Assembly: GCA_040003255.1 (NCBI GenBank)
Contig: JBDUCV010000104.1
Span: forward strand, 1 to 5,609
Length of the DNA: 5,609 nucleotides
Direction of reading: 5' to 3'
Source of the DNA: JBDUCV01 sp040003255
Lineage (GTDB): Bacteria; Actinomycetota; Actinomycetes; Mycobacteriales; Jatrophihabitantaceae
Shown here: piece after piece, positions 1-5,411 of the stretch
Layout of the letters: each line of letters opens with the position of its first letter
Numbering within the stretch: position 1 is the first letter of the stretch
Translations under genes and position numbers: made by a program
The notes under the pieces: generated by a model
What the model saw: only the letters and a program-made list of their open reading frames with translations
Databases searched by the model: none
What the model was told of the DNA's origin: nothing

Positions 1-107
1 GGAACGCGCCGTTCGGCAGCAGCCGCCCGATGACGGACTTTGCCGATGCCGCCGCTTTGCGCGAGTTCTTCGCCGACGGCCGGGACAGATTCACCGTCGC
101 GCTGTGA
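1..107 (+). CDS. 3' end of an unidentified protein gene (partial)
   Basis: The reading frame is open from the left edge (first full codon at 3) to a TGA at 105-107 and gives the last 34 residues of a protein, containing NAPFGSSRPMTDFADAAALR and ending in FTVAL. Nearly every codon ends in G or C, as in the egt genes, which supports real coding. The tail looks like a soluble protein with a helical acidic/alanine stretch (DFADAAALREFFADG). I do not recognise the family and the start lies outside the window. It runs in the same direction as the egt cluster but is separated from egtA by about 420 bases, so co-transcription is uncertain. Confidence 0.6.
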   Translation, partial: NAPFGSSRPMTDFADAAALREFFADGRDRFTVAL

Positions 108-204
108 CTGTCATCGCTGCTGCCTGCTCTACGCCTACGCACAGCGCCGGACACGCCAGCTCCCGAACCGCCGCCGAAATCAGCGCGCCAGCAACCCAGC
201 ACGG

Positions 205-219
205 CAGGGGGCGCCCCTG
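205..219 (+). terminator. GC-rich hairpin, possible terminator of the upstream gene
   Basis: CAGGGG at 205-210 is perfectly complementary to CCCCTG at 214-219, with a three-base GCG loop. It lies about 100 bases after the stop of the upstream gene. No T-run follows, so it is not a canonical intrinsic terminator. GC-only hairpins of this kind are often proposed as terminators in high-GC actinobacteria. The assignment is inferred from position and structure alone. Confidence 0.3.
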
Positions 220-303
220 ACCGTCTAGGTCGTGTCAGGGCGGTGGTCCATCTAAACACTCGGGGACCATGCCGAAGGCCGCCGGTACACCCGAACCGAG
301 GTT

Positions 304-325
304 CTTGAGCCCCACACGACTCAAG
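304..325. repeat. Inverted repeat CTTGAG-N10-CTCAAG
   Basis: CTTGAG (304-309) and CTCAAG (320-325) form a perfect 6-bp dyad around a 10-base spacer. The right part of the spacer (ACACGAC, 314-320) is also complementary to GTCGTGT at 229-235, so an alternative longer-range pairing is possible. It could be an operator dyad or an RNA hairpin in the leader. The sequence does not decide between them, and a 6-bp dyad can occur by chance. Confidence 0.3.
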
Positions 326-333
326 GGACGACC

Positions 334-351
334 AGCGCCTCCGCAGGCGTT
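334..351. repeat. Short hairpin in the egt leader
   Basis: AGCGCCT (334-340) pairs with AGGCGTT (345-351) around a CCGC tetraloop, giving seven pairs including one G-T wobble. It follows the dyad at 304-325 by eight bases. Its role is unknown; it may be part of a folded 5' leader if transcription starts upstream of it. Confidence 0.3.
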
Positions 352-482
352 GTCGTACCTAGCCTGCACACTCATCTTGCCGGAGCCTTACGTCGCCGCG
401 TAGCGGGTTGCTTTCTCCGCAGACGGTGGCCAGGATGGACGCAGAGGACGACTGAAGTCATGGTCGCCCCCGCACCGACCCG

Positions 483-504
483 CGGCGAGAGTTCGCTCTC
501 GCCG
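483..504 (+). promoter_or_regulatory. 9-bp hairpin with TTCG loop just upstream of egtA
   Basis: CGGCGAGAG (483-491) is perfectly complementary to CTCTCGCCG (496-504) around a TTCG tetraloop. The base of the stem ends 10 bases before the egtA ribosome binding site and 23 bases before the start codon. If transcribed it would fold very stably. The closing pair is G-C, not the C-G of the exceptionally stable cUUCGg class. As DNA it is also a good two-fold symmetric protein site. Possible roles are mRNA stabilisation, attenuation, or binding of a repressor at the head of the operon; these are inference. Confidence 0.5.
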
Positions 505-514
505 GCCCGGACCT

Positions 515-520
515 GGAGGG
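515..520 (+). promoter_or_regulatory. Ribosome binding site of egtA
   Basis: GGAGGG lies seven bases before the ATG at 528. It is a strong Shine-Dalgarno match at ideal spacing and fixes the egtA start. Confidence 0.75.
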
Positions 521-527
521 GGTCATC

Positions 528-1781
528 ATGACCTTGTTTATTCGCGCGACCGCCGAAGCCGCGCCGCTGACCCTTGAGGCCGCATGCAGCGAGATCTACG
601 ACGCCGCCCTCGTCGAGTCCGTCGTGGGCACTGTGGGGCTTGAAGTCGAGACCCACCTCGTTGACCTTGCCGCTCCCGCGGATCGTGTTCCCTGGGCAGG
701 CATCTGTGGTGCGGTCGACGCGGCCACACCACAACTACGTCGCAGTGCGATCACCATCGAGCCGGGCGGTCAGGTGGAACTATCTGGAGCACCGGCACCG
801 GGGATTTCCGACGCCATCGCGGCGATGCGGCGCGACGAGCAGAGGCTGCGGCTCGTCCTGGCCGAGCACGATCTCGGGCTGGCGCACCTCGGCGCCGACC
901 CGGTGCGGGCACCGCGCCGCGTCAACCCCCGGCCGCGCTACCGAGCGATGGAACGCCACTTTATAGCCACTGGGCGTGCCGAGGCAGGCGCCACGATGAT
1001 GTGCGCCACGGCGGCACTTCAGGTGAACCTGCAAGCCGGCCCGCGTTCGTCGTGGGCCGCTCGCGTGTCGCTGGCGCATCAACTCGGCCCGACCCTCGTC
1101 GCGATTGCTGCTTGCTCCCGCTGGCTGGGGGGCAAGGACTCCGGCTGGGCATCGACACGGCAGCGCGCGTGGTCTCGTCTCGACCCGCGAACGGGGGGTC
1201 CGGTGGCTCTGGCCCATGATCCCGCCGACGACTGGGTGCGCCACGCGCTGGCAGCGCCGGTGCTGTTCGCGAGGACTGAAGGCGGCGATGCCGTGTCGAT
1301 CGCGCGCAGCGTCCCGTTCGGCGCGTGGCTTTCCGGACGGGTGCGGCTCGCTGACCGTCGTCCGACTGTCGAGGACCTGCACACGCACCTGAGCACGCTG
1401 TTCCCACCCGTGCGAATGCGCGGCTACCTCGAGCTCAGGTACCTCGACATCTCCGCGCCGCGGTGGTGGCCTGCGGTTGCGGCTGTGACTACCACGCTGA
1501 TGGACGATGCCGGTGCTGCCGATGCGGCGGCGGCGGCAACCGACGGCACCGCAGGCATGTGGGAGGCGGCAGCTCGTTGTGGGCTCGGTGACCCGGCGCT
1601 CGCGGCATCGGCTCGGCGATGTATGGCGATTGCCGTCGACAGGGTGCCGCCCGAGCTGGGTACCGCCGTTGCGGATTTGGCCGAGCTCGTGGAATCGGGA
1701 CGCTCGCCTGGCGACGTTGTGGTCGACCGCATCCGCGAGGTGGGTGCGCAGGCAGTGCTCGAGGAGGTGGCGCGTGCGTGA
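528..1781 (+). CDS. egtA: Glutamate-cysteine ligase EgtA (ergothioneine pathway)
   Basis: This 417-residue cytoplasmic enzyme should join L-glutamate and L-cysteine with ATP to give gamma-glutamylcysteine, the sulfur donor that EgtB uses. It belongs to the GCS2-type carboxylate-amine ligases and has about the usual length of actinobacterial EgtA. Visible landmarks are GLEVETHLVD (residues 37-46, the acidic metal/ATP-binding strand), EPGGQVELSGAP (78-89), MMCATAALQVNLQAG (157-171), STRQRAWSRLDP (209-220) and VRMRGYLELRYLD (295-307). The ATG at 528 is chosen because of the GGAGGG site upstream. An alanine-rich stretch (residues about 328-337) is low complexity but in frame. The stop overlaps the egtB start by 8 bases, implying translational coupling. 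Its place at the head of an egtB-egtCD-egtE array separates it from general glutathione-type ligases. Confidence 0.93.
   Translation: MTLFIRATAEAAPLTLEAACSEIYDAALVESVVGTVGLEVETHLVDLAAPADRVPWAGICGAVDAATPQLRRSAITIEPGGQVELSGAPAPGISDAIAAMRRDEQRLRLVLAEHDLGLAHLGADPVRAPRRVNPRPRYRAMERHFIATGRAEAGATMMCATAALQVNLQAGPRSSWAARVSLAHQLGPTLVAIAACSRWLGGKDSGWASTRQRAWSRLDPRTGGPVALAHDPADDWVRHALAAPVLFARTEGGDAVSIARSVPFGAWLSGRVRLADRRPTVEDLHTHLSTLFPPVRMRGYLELRYLDISAPRWWPAVAAVTTTLMDDAGAADAAAAATDGTAGMWEAAARCGLGDPALAASARRCMAIAVDRVPPELGTAVADLAELVESGRSPGDVVVDRIREVGAQAVLEEVARA
1761..1767 (+). promoter_or_regulatory. Ribosome binding site of egtB inside egtA
   Basis: GAGGAGG lies within the last codons of egtA, six bases before the GTG at 1774. 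It decides the egtB start: the frame is open much further upstream (to 1507), but that part only overlaps egtA and has no protein-like character. Confidence 0.75.
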
Positions 1782-3039
1782 GACGGTCGTGCGCAACCTC
1801 GCCGAGGCGCGCACGCGAACCCTGCGCTTGACCGATGTCGACGACGCGACGCTTGTCGCGCTGCATGACCCGTTGATGAGCCCGCTCGTCTGGGATCTCG
1901 CGCACATCGGCCAGCAGGAGGAGCTGTGGCTGCTCCGTGCCGGCGATCCGCATCGACCTGGGCTGCTCGACCGGGCCGTCGACTCGCTCTACGACGCGTT
2001 CCAGCATCCGCGAGCCGAGCGCCCGCGGCTGCCGCTGCTGCCACCGGTCTCGGCGCGCGAGTTCTGCCACGACGTCCGCGGCCGAGTCCTCGATCAGCTG
2101 GAGCGCACCGCCGACGAACTGGATCAGCTGTTCACCGCCGCGATGGTGGTACAGCACGAGCAACAGCACGACGAGACGATGCTGGCAACTCTGCAGCTGC
2201 GCACGGGTCCGCCAATCGTGTTCGGCGAGCCGCTTCCGGTCGGGCGCGCAGTTGAGAGCGAGCGTCTTTTCGTCGAGGGTGGCGAGTTCGTTCTCGGCGT
2301 CGACGGTACGGACGAGCCGTTCTCTCTCGACAACGAGCGCCCGGCGCATGTGGTGGACGTGCCGTCGTTCTGGATCGGCCGCGTGCCGGTGAGCAACGCG
2401 CAATGGATGGAGTTCATTGCGGCTGGTGGCTACGACCAACCGCAGTGGTGGTCCGAGGGCGGATGGACGCATCGAGTCGACGCTGCCCTGACGCGTCCGA
2501 AGTTCTGGACCGCCGATGGCACTCGAATTCGATTCGGCGTCGAGGAGGACGTGCCGCTGGACGAGCCCGTGCAGCACATCAGCTACTTCGAGGCTGAGGC
2601 GTTCGCAGCGTGGTCTGGCGCGCGGCTGCCCTCTGAGGTCGAGTGGGAGAAGGCGTGCGCGTGGGATCCCGTCGCGCGCCGCCGCCGCGCCTGGCCGTGG
2701 GGGGCGAATGACCCGCGGCGCCAGCTGGCGAATCTCGGCGGCAGCGCCCTACGCCCGGCACCGGTTGGCGCGTACCCCGGATCGGCGTCGGCGTACGGGG
2801 TGGAACAGATGATCGGCGATGTCTGGGAGTGGACGTCCTCGGACTTCCAGCCGTGGCCGGGCTTTCGTCCGATGATCTACCGGCAGTACAGCGAACCGTT
2901 CTTCGGCGGCGACTACAAAGTGCTGCGCGGAGGCTCATGGGCAGTCGCTCCCTCGACGATCCGGCCGTCGTTCCGCAATTGGGATCATCCGATCCGTCGC
3001 CAGATATTCACGGGCGTTCGGCTCGCCTGGGACGCGTGA
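1774..3039 (+). CDS. egtB: Hercynine oxygenase / sulfoxide synthase EgtB
   Basis: This 421-residue non-haem iron enzyme should couple hercynine to gamma-glutamylcysteine with O2, giving gamma-glutamyl-hercynylcysteine sulfoxide. The N-terminal DinB-like four-helix part (about 1-150) carries the iron ligands: H44 in WDLAHIGQQEE and H128/H132 in VVQHEQQHDET. The spacing matches the three-histidine facial triad known for mycobacterial EgtB. R80 and R83 (HPRAERPR) fit the arginines that hold gamma-glutamylcysteine. The C-terminal formylglycine-generating-enzyme-like fold (about 165-421) shows SFWIGRVPVSNAQWMEF, ARLPSEVEWEKA, GDVWEWTSSDF, LRGGSW and a closing FRNWDHP...TGVRLAW. A tyrosine-rich segment (IYRQY, 368-372) probably holds the catalytic tyrosine. 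Start: GTG at 1774, with a strong ribosome site six bases upstream; it overlaps egtA by 8 bases. Length is typical. Confidence 0.94.
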   Translation: MRETVVRNLAEARTRTLRLTDVDDATLVALHDPLMSPLVWDLAHIGQQEELWLLRAGDPHRPGLLDRAVDSLYDAFQHPRAERPRLPLLPPVSAREFCHDVRGRVLDQLERTADELDQLFTAAMVVQHEQQHDETMLATLQLRTGPPIVFGEPLPVGRAVESERLFVEGGEFVLGVDGTDEPFSLDNERPAHVVDVPSFWIGRVPVSNAQWMEFIAAGGYDQPQWWSEGGWTHRVDAALTRPKFWTADGTRIRFGVEEDVPLDEPVQHISYFEAEAFAAWSGARLPSEVEWEKACAWDPVARRRRAWPWGANDPRRQLANLGGSALRPAPVGAYPGSASAYGVEQMIGDVWEWTSSDFQPWPGFRPMIYRQYSEPFFGGDYKVLRGGSWAVAPSTIRPSFRNWDHPIRRQIFTGVRLAWDA

Positions 3040-3044
3040 TCTCA

Positions 3045-4706
3045 ATGTGCAGACACTTCGCTTGGCTCGGTGAACCGCGCTCGCTCCCCGCGTTGCTTCT
3101 CGAGCCGGAACACGGGCTCCTCGTGCAGTCATACCGGCCCCGCAGACAACGCAACGGGCTGATGAACGCGGACGGCTGGGGTGTCGGCTTCTACCCGGGC
3201 GACGGTGCCGCGCCCGCGCGATGGCGATCGAACCGTCCGCTGTGGAGCGACGCGTCGTTCCGGTCGGTCGCGCCGACGATCGCGTCCTCGTGCGTGCTCG
3301 GCGCGGTGCGATCGGCCACGGCGGGAATGCCGCTGGACGAGACCGCGTGCGCCCCATTTCTCGGCGGAGCGTGGCTCCTGTCGCACAACGGCATCGTCGA
3401 TCGAGGCGTCGTCGGCCCGCAGCCGAACGCCGAGTCGGTCTGCGACGCCGCGCTGCTCGCCGCCTATGTCTTCGCGCGTGGGCCAGAGGACCTCGGCAAG
3501 ATCGTCGCCGACGTCGGCAGCCGCGATCCGCGCGCGCGTCTCAACCTGCTCGCCACTAACGGTGAACGCATTCTCGCGACCACTTGGGGCGACACGTTGA
3601 GCACTTTGATCACGCCTGACGGCGTCATCGTCGCCAGCGAGCCGTACGACGACGACCCGAGGTGGGTCGACGTGCCAGACCGTTGCCTCGTCGAGGTGAC
3701 GGGGTTACAGGTCACGATCACCGAGCTGGAGCCGATGACCGCCGATCTCGATATCCACCTGGCACCATCGGCCTATCGCGCTGCGTTGCGCCGCGACGTG
3801 CGCGTCGGGCTGACCGCGACACCGAAGAGCCTGCCACCGAAGTACTTCTACGACGCGCACGGTAGCGACTTGTTCGACGAAATCACTCGGCTGCCCGAGT
3901 ACTACCCCACCCGGGCAGAGACGGCGATCCTCGTATCGCACTCGGACGAGATCGCTGCCTTGTCCGGTGCCCGAACCCTGGTCGAACTCGGCAGCGGCAC
4001 GTCCGCCAAGACAAGGCTGCTGCTGACCGCACTGATCGCACACGGCACGCTCGAACGCTTCGTCCCGTTCGACGTCGACCCCGCCGTCCTCGCCGAGGCT
4101 GCAGCCACCATCACCGCCGCTTACCCAGCACTGTCGATACAGCCGATGATCGGCGACTTCGAGGAGCACCTCGGCGAGCTGCCCGAGCATCCGGCCCAGA
4201 TGATCGCGTTCCTCGGCTCGACCATCGGCAACCTCGAACCAGTCGCGCGCTCGCCGTTCCTCCGTGCGGTCGCCGGTGCGATGCGGCCCGGCGACACCTT
4301 CCTGCTCGGCACCGATCTGGTGAAGGACGCGCACCGCCTGCACCTTGCCTACGACGACGCCGCTGGTGTCACCGCCGCGTTCAACCGCAACGTCCTCAGC
4401 GTGGTCAACCGCGAACTGGACGCCGACTTCGAGGAGTCCTGGTTCGAACACGTCGCGCTCTGGAATGCCGAGCGTGAGTGGATCGAGATGCACCTGCTGT
4501 CGCTGCGCGATCAGGTCGTCACGATCTCCGACCTCGGCCTGCAGGTCCCGTTCGCGCGCGGCGAGCTCATGCGCACGGAGATCTCGGCCAAGTTCCGCCC
4601 CGAGGGCGTCGCCCGCGAGCTGAGTGACGCAGGGTTGGAAATCGTCCGATTCTGGACCGACCCCGCCGGCGACTTCGGGCTGTCCCTGTCGCGACTGCGC
4701 CGGTGA
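3045..4706 (+). CDS. egtC-egtD: EgtC-EgtD fusion: gamma-glutamyl amidohydrolase plus histidine methyltransferase
   Basis: One frame of 553 residues holds two full enzymes. Residues 1-230 are EgtC, a class II glutamine-amidotransferase-like hydrolase that removes glutamate from gamma-glutamyl-hercynylcysteine sulfoxide. It shows MCRHFAWLGEP with nucleophile Cys2, NADGWGVGFY (41-50), VRSAT, SHNG (113-116), NAESVCDAALL and VASEPYDDDPRW. Residues 231-553 are EgtD, which uses S-adenosylmethionine to trimethylate histidine to hercynine. It shows LPPKYFYD, LPEYYPTRAE, the SAM loop LVELGSGTSAKTR, FDVDP, GSTIGNLEP and RTEISAKF. There is no stop or linker between them. The ATG at 3045 is chosen because Cys2 must become N-terminal; GTG 3036, which overlaps the egtB stop, would add three residues before that Met. 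No strong ribosome site is seen, and translation probably couples to the egtB stop 5 bases upstream. A lost EgtC stop through sequencing error is the main alternative. Confidence 0.88.
   Translation: MCRHFAWLGEPRSLPALLLEPEHGLLVQSYRPRRQRNGLMNADGWGVGFYPGDGAAPARWRSNRPLWSDASFRSVAPTIASSCVLGAVRSATAGMPLDETACAPFLGGAWLLSHNGIVDRGVVGPQPNAESVCDAALLAAYVFARGPEDLGKIVADVGSRDPRARLNLLATNGERILATTWGDTLSTLITPDGVIVASEPYDDDPRWVDVPDRCLVEVTGLQVTITELEPMTADLDIHLAPSAYRAALRRDVRVGLTATPKSLPPKYFYDAHGSDLFDEITRLPEYYPTRAETAILVSHSDEIAALSGARTLVELGSGTSAKTRLLLTALIAHGTLERFVPFDVDPAVLAEAAATITAAYPALSIQPMIGDFEEHLGELPEHPAQMIAFLGSTIGNLEPVARSPFLRAVAGAMRPGDTFLLGTDLVKDAHRLHLAYDDAAGVTAAFNRNVLSVVNRELDADFEESWFEHVALWNAEREWIEMHLLSLRDQVVTISDLGLQVPFARGELMRTEISAKFRPEGVARELSDAGLEIVRFWTDPAGDFGLSLSRLRR
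3735..4706 (+). other. egtD: EgtD module of the fused gene, with possible internal start
   Basis: If EgtD is also made alone, its start would be the in-frame ATG at 3735, giving 323 residues (MTADLDIHLAPS...), the usual EgtD length. Counting from this Met, the module has Y56, N166, Y206, E282 and S284, exactly the positions I recall for the histidine-binding residues of Mycobacterium smegmatis EgtD, plus G86, D113 and D141 in the SAM site. This supports 3735 as the ancestral start. GGAG at 3728-3731 lies only three bases upstream, too close for a good ribosome site. ATGA at 3735-3738 resembles the stop/start overlap common in such operons, but its TGA is out of frame with EgtC. Confidence 0.6.
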
Positions 4707-5059
4707 CGGACACCGCGCCGGCGCTGGACGTGCCGCGGAGTGCGTGGTCGCTACGGCGGCCCCAGTTCAGTGGGATTCACCTCGACTCTGCGGCGGCCGG
4801 ACGTATGGCAACAGACGTGCTCGACGCGACGGCCGCGCAGCTTCGCCGCGAGTCGCAGGTCGGCGCGTACGTCGCCGAGGGAGAGACCGCTGAGGTCATC
4901 GACGCGGGCCACGCGCAACTCGGCGCACTGCTGGGTGTGCCGCCAGACGGCATCGCCTTCGTCGACAGCGGAACGGCAGCGCTTCGAGCGTTGCTGTCGG
5001 TCCGATGCTCCTTCGAGCCGGCGATCGTTCGCAGACGCCAGAAGCGCCCTCTACGGTGA
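4703..5059 (+). pseudogene. egtE: Truncated egtE (PLP-dependent C-S lyase), 5' part only
   Basis: EgtE is an aminotransferase-class-V-fold PLP enzyme that cleaves hercynylcysteine sulfoxide to ergothioneine. The GTG at 4703 overlaps the egtD stop (GTGA), a standard coupled start. The first 100 or so residues look like EgtE: SGIHLDSAAAGR (23-34), SQVGAYVAEGE (51-61), VIDAGHAQLGALLGVP and IAFVDSGTAALRALLS (84-99). After residue 100 the sequence turns into an arginine-rich tail (RCSFEPAIVRRRQKRPLR) and stops at 118. Family members have roughly 370-400 residues, so the PLP-lysine region and the C-terminal domain are missing. None of the three forward frames after 5000 resumes an EgtE-like sequence, so a simple frameshift does not explain the break; deletion, rearrangement or a mis-join does. 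It is almost certainly inactive as EgtE. Confidence 0.8.
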
Positions 5060-5121
5060 CTCAGACGCACATGACTGGTTAACCCTCATCCACTCGTGCT
5101 CCGGGCGTGCCCCCGCCGTTG

Positions 5122-5354
5122 TCAGCCTCCATGCCCGCAGGGCGTCGCGTTCGCGGTACCGGGGATCGCGTCGTGCGCCGAGATCGGTGTGCCGTTCCCC
5201 GTCGTCTCCGGGACATTGTCGTGGGCGTTCATCGTGCCCTGGTTGCATGCCGCGGCGGGAAGATGCTGGGTCGTCGAGACGTCGGCGACAGCGGCGGCGC
5301 GCCGGTCATGGTGAGCGTTCCCGCCAGTGCGACGGTGATGATCATGTTGCGCAT
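5122..5354 (-). pseudogene. Small secreted protein with AHDx(V/I)P repeat, apparently frameshifted
   Basis: On the - strand an AAGGAG site precedes ATG at 5354. The first codons give a signal-peptide-like start (MRNMIITVALAGTLTMTGA). In that frame the protein derails at about 5298 and stops at 5229. One reading frame over, the sequence continues sensibly: AAVADVSTTQHLPAAACNQG, then TMNAHDNVPETTGNG, then TPISAHDAIPGTANATPCGH, with stop TGA at 5122-5124. Both parts have high GC at third positions. Joining them needs one extra base (or loss of two) in the run GGCGCGCCGCC, giving about 77 residues. The mature part would contain two cysteines and a repeated AHD-x-V/I-P motif. Function unknown. The indel could be real or a sequencing error. 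Confidence 0.6.
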
Positions 5355-5360
5355 GATGTT

Positions 5361-5366
5361 CTCCTT
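5361..5366 (-). promoter_or_regulatory. Ribosome binding site of the small secreted-protein gene
   Basis: AAGGAG on the - strand lies six bases before the ATG at 5354. It is a near-ideal site and the main reason for accepting a gene start here. Confidence 0.65.
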
Positions 5367-5411
5367 CTGGCGTAGATGCCGAGGGGGGCAGGTGTGCGGC
5401 GGTTCACGAGC

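Larger units (their letters stand above)
108..527. other. Non-coding leader upstream of the egt cluster
   Basis: This stretch of about 420 bases separates the upstream partial gene from egtA. I see no convincing reading frame here: the frames that cross it lack the codon bias and protein-like composition of the neighbours. It contains four perfect or near-perfect inverted repeats (205-219, 304-325, 334-351, 483-504), annotated separately. The egt promoter should lie here, but I could not find a -35/-10 pair good enough to report. Confidence 0.6.

Noticed and set aside
40..228. 62-codon + strand frame over the left edge
   Set aside because: Its first part is a shadow of the partial gene ending at 107 and its remainder is Arg/Cys-rich with no protein-like features.
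350..406. Promoter-like TTGTCG or TTGCCG elements
   Set aside because: No -10 hexamer close to TANNNT at proper spacing goes with them; the matches are no better than chance.
372..734. - strand frame of 120 codons crossing the egtA start
   Set aside because: Half of it is antisense to egtA, and the rest covers the leader hairpin without codon bias or a recognisable product.
1507..1773. Upstream extension of the egtB frame to an ATG at 1507
   Set aside because: It lies wholly within egtA, has no EgtB-like sequence, and the GTG at 1774 has a strong ribosome site and gives the normal EgtB length.
780..2577. Long - strand frames opposite egtA and egtB (about 375 and 362 codons)
   Set aside because: They are Arg/His/Pro-rich mirror frames of GC-biased genes with clear EgtA and EgtB motifs on the + strand; no ribosome site or domain was seen.
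3036..3038. GTG overlapping the egtB stop as the egtC start
   Set aside because: It would place three residues before the Met-Cys pair and block exposure of the N-terminal cysteine nucleophile.
2829..3044. Upstream extension of the egtC frame to an ATG at 2829
   Set aside because: It overlaps the end of egtB, and EgtC needs Met directly before its catalytic cysteine, which fixes the start at 3045.
5077..5084. Palindrome GGTTAACC near the egtE break
   Set aside because: An 8-bp palindrome alone is expected by chance and no transposase, paired repeats or attachment-site partner is visible nearby.
4740..5375. 211-codon + strand frame running across egtE and beyond
   Set aside because: It is Ser/Arg-rich, overlaps the real egtE frame and the opposing small gene, and shows no domain; it is a GC-driven open frame.
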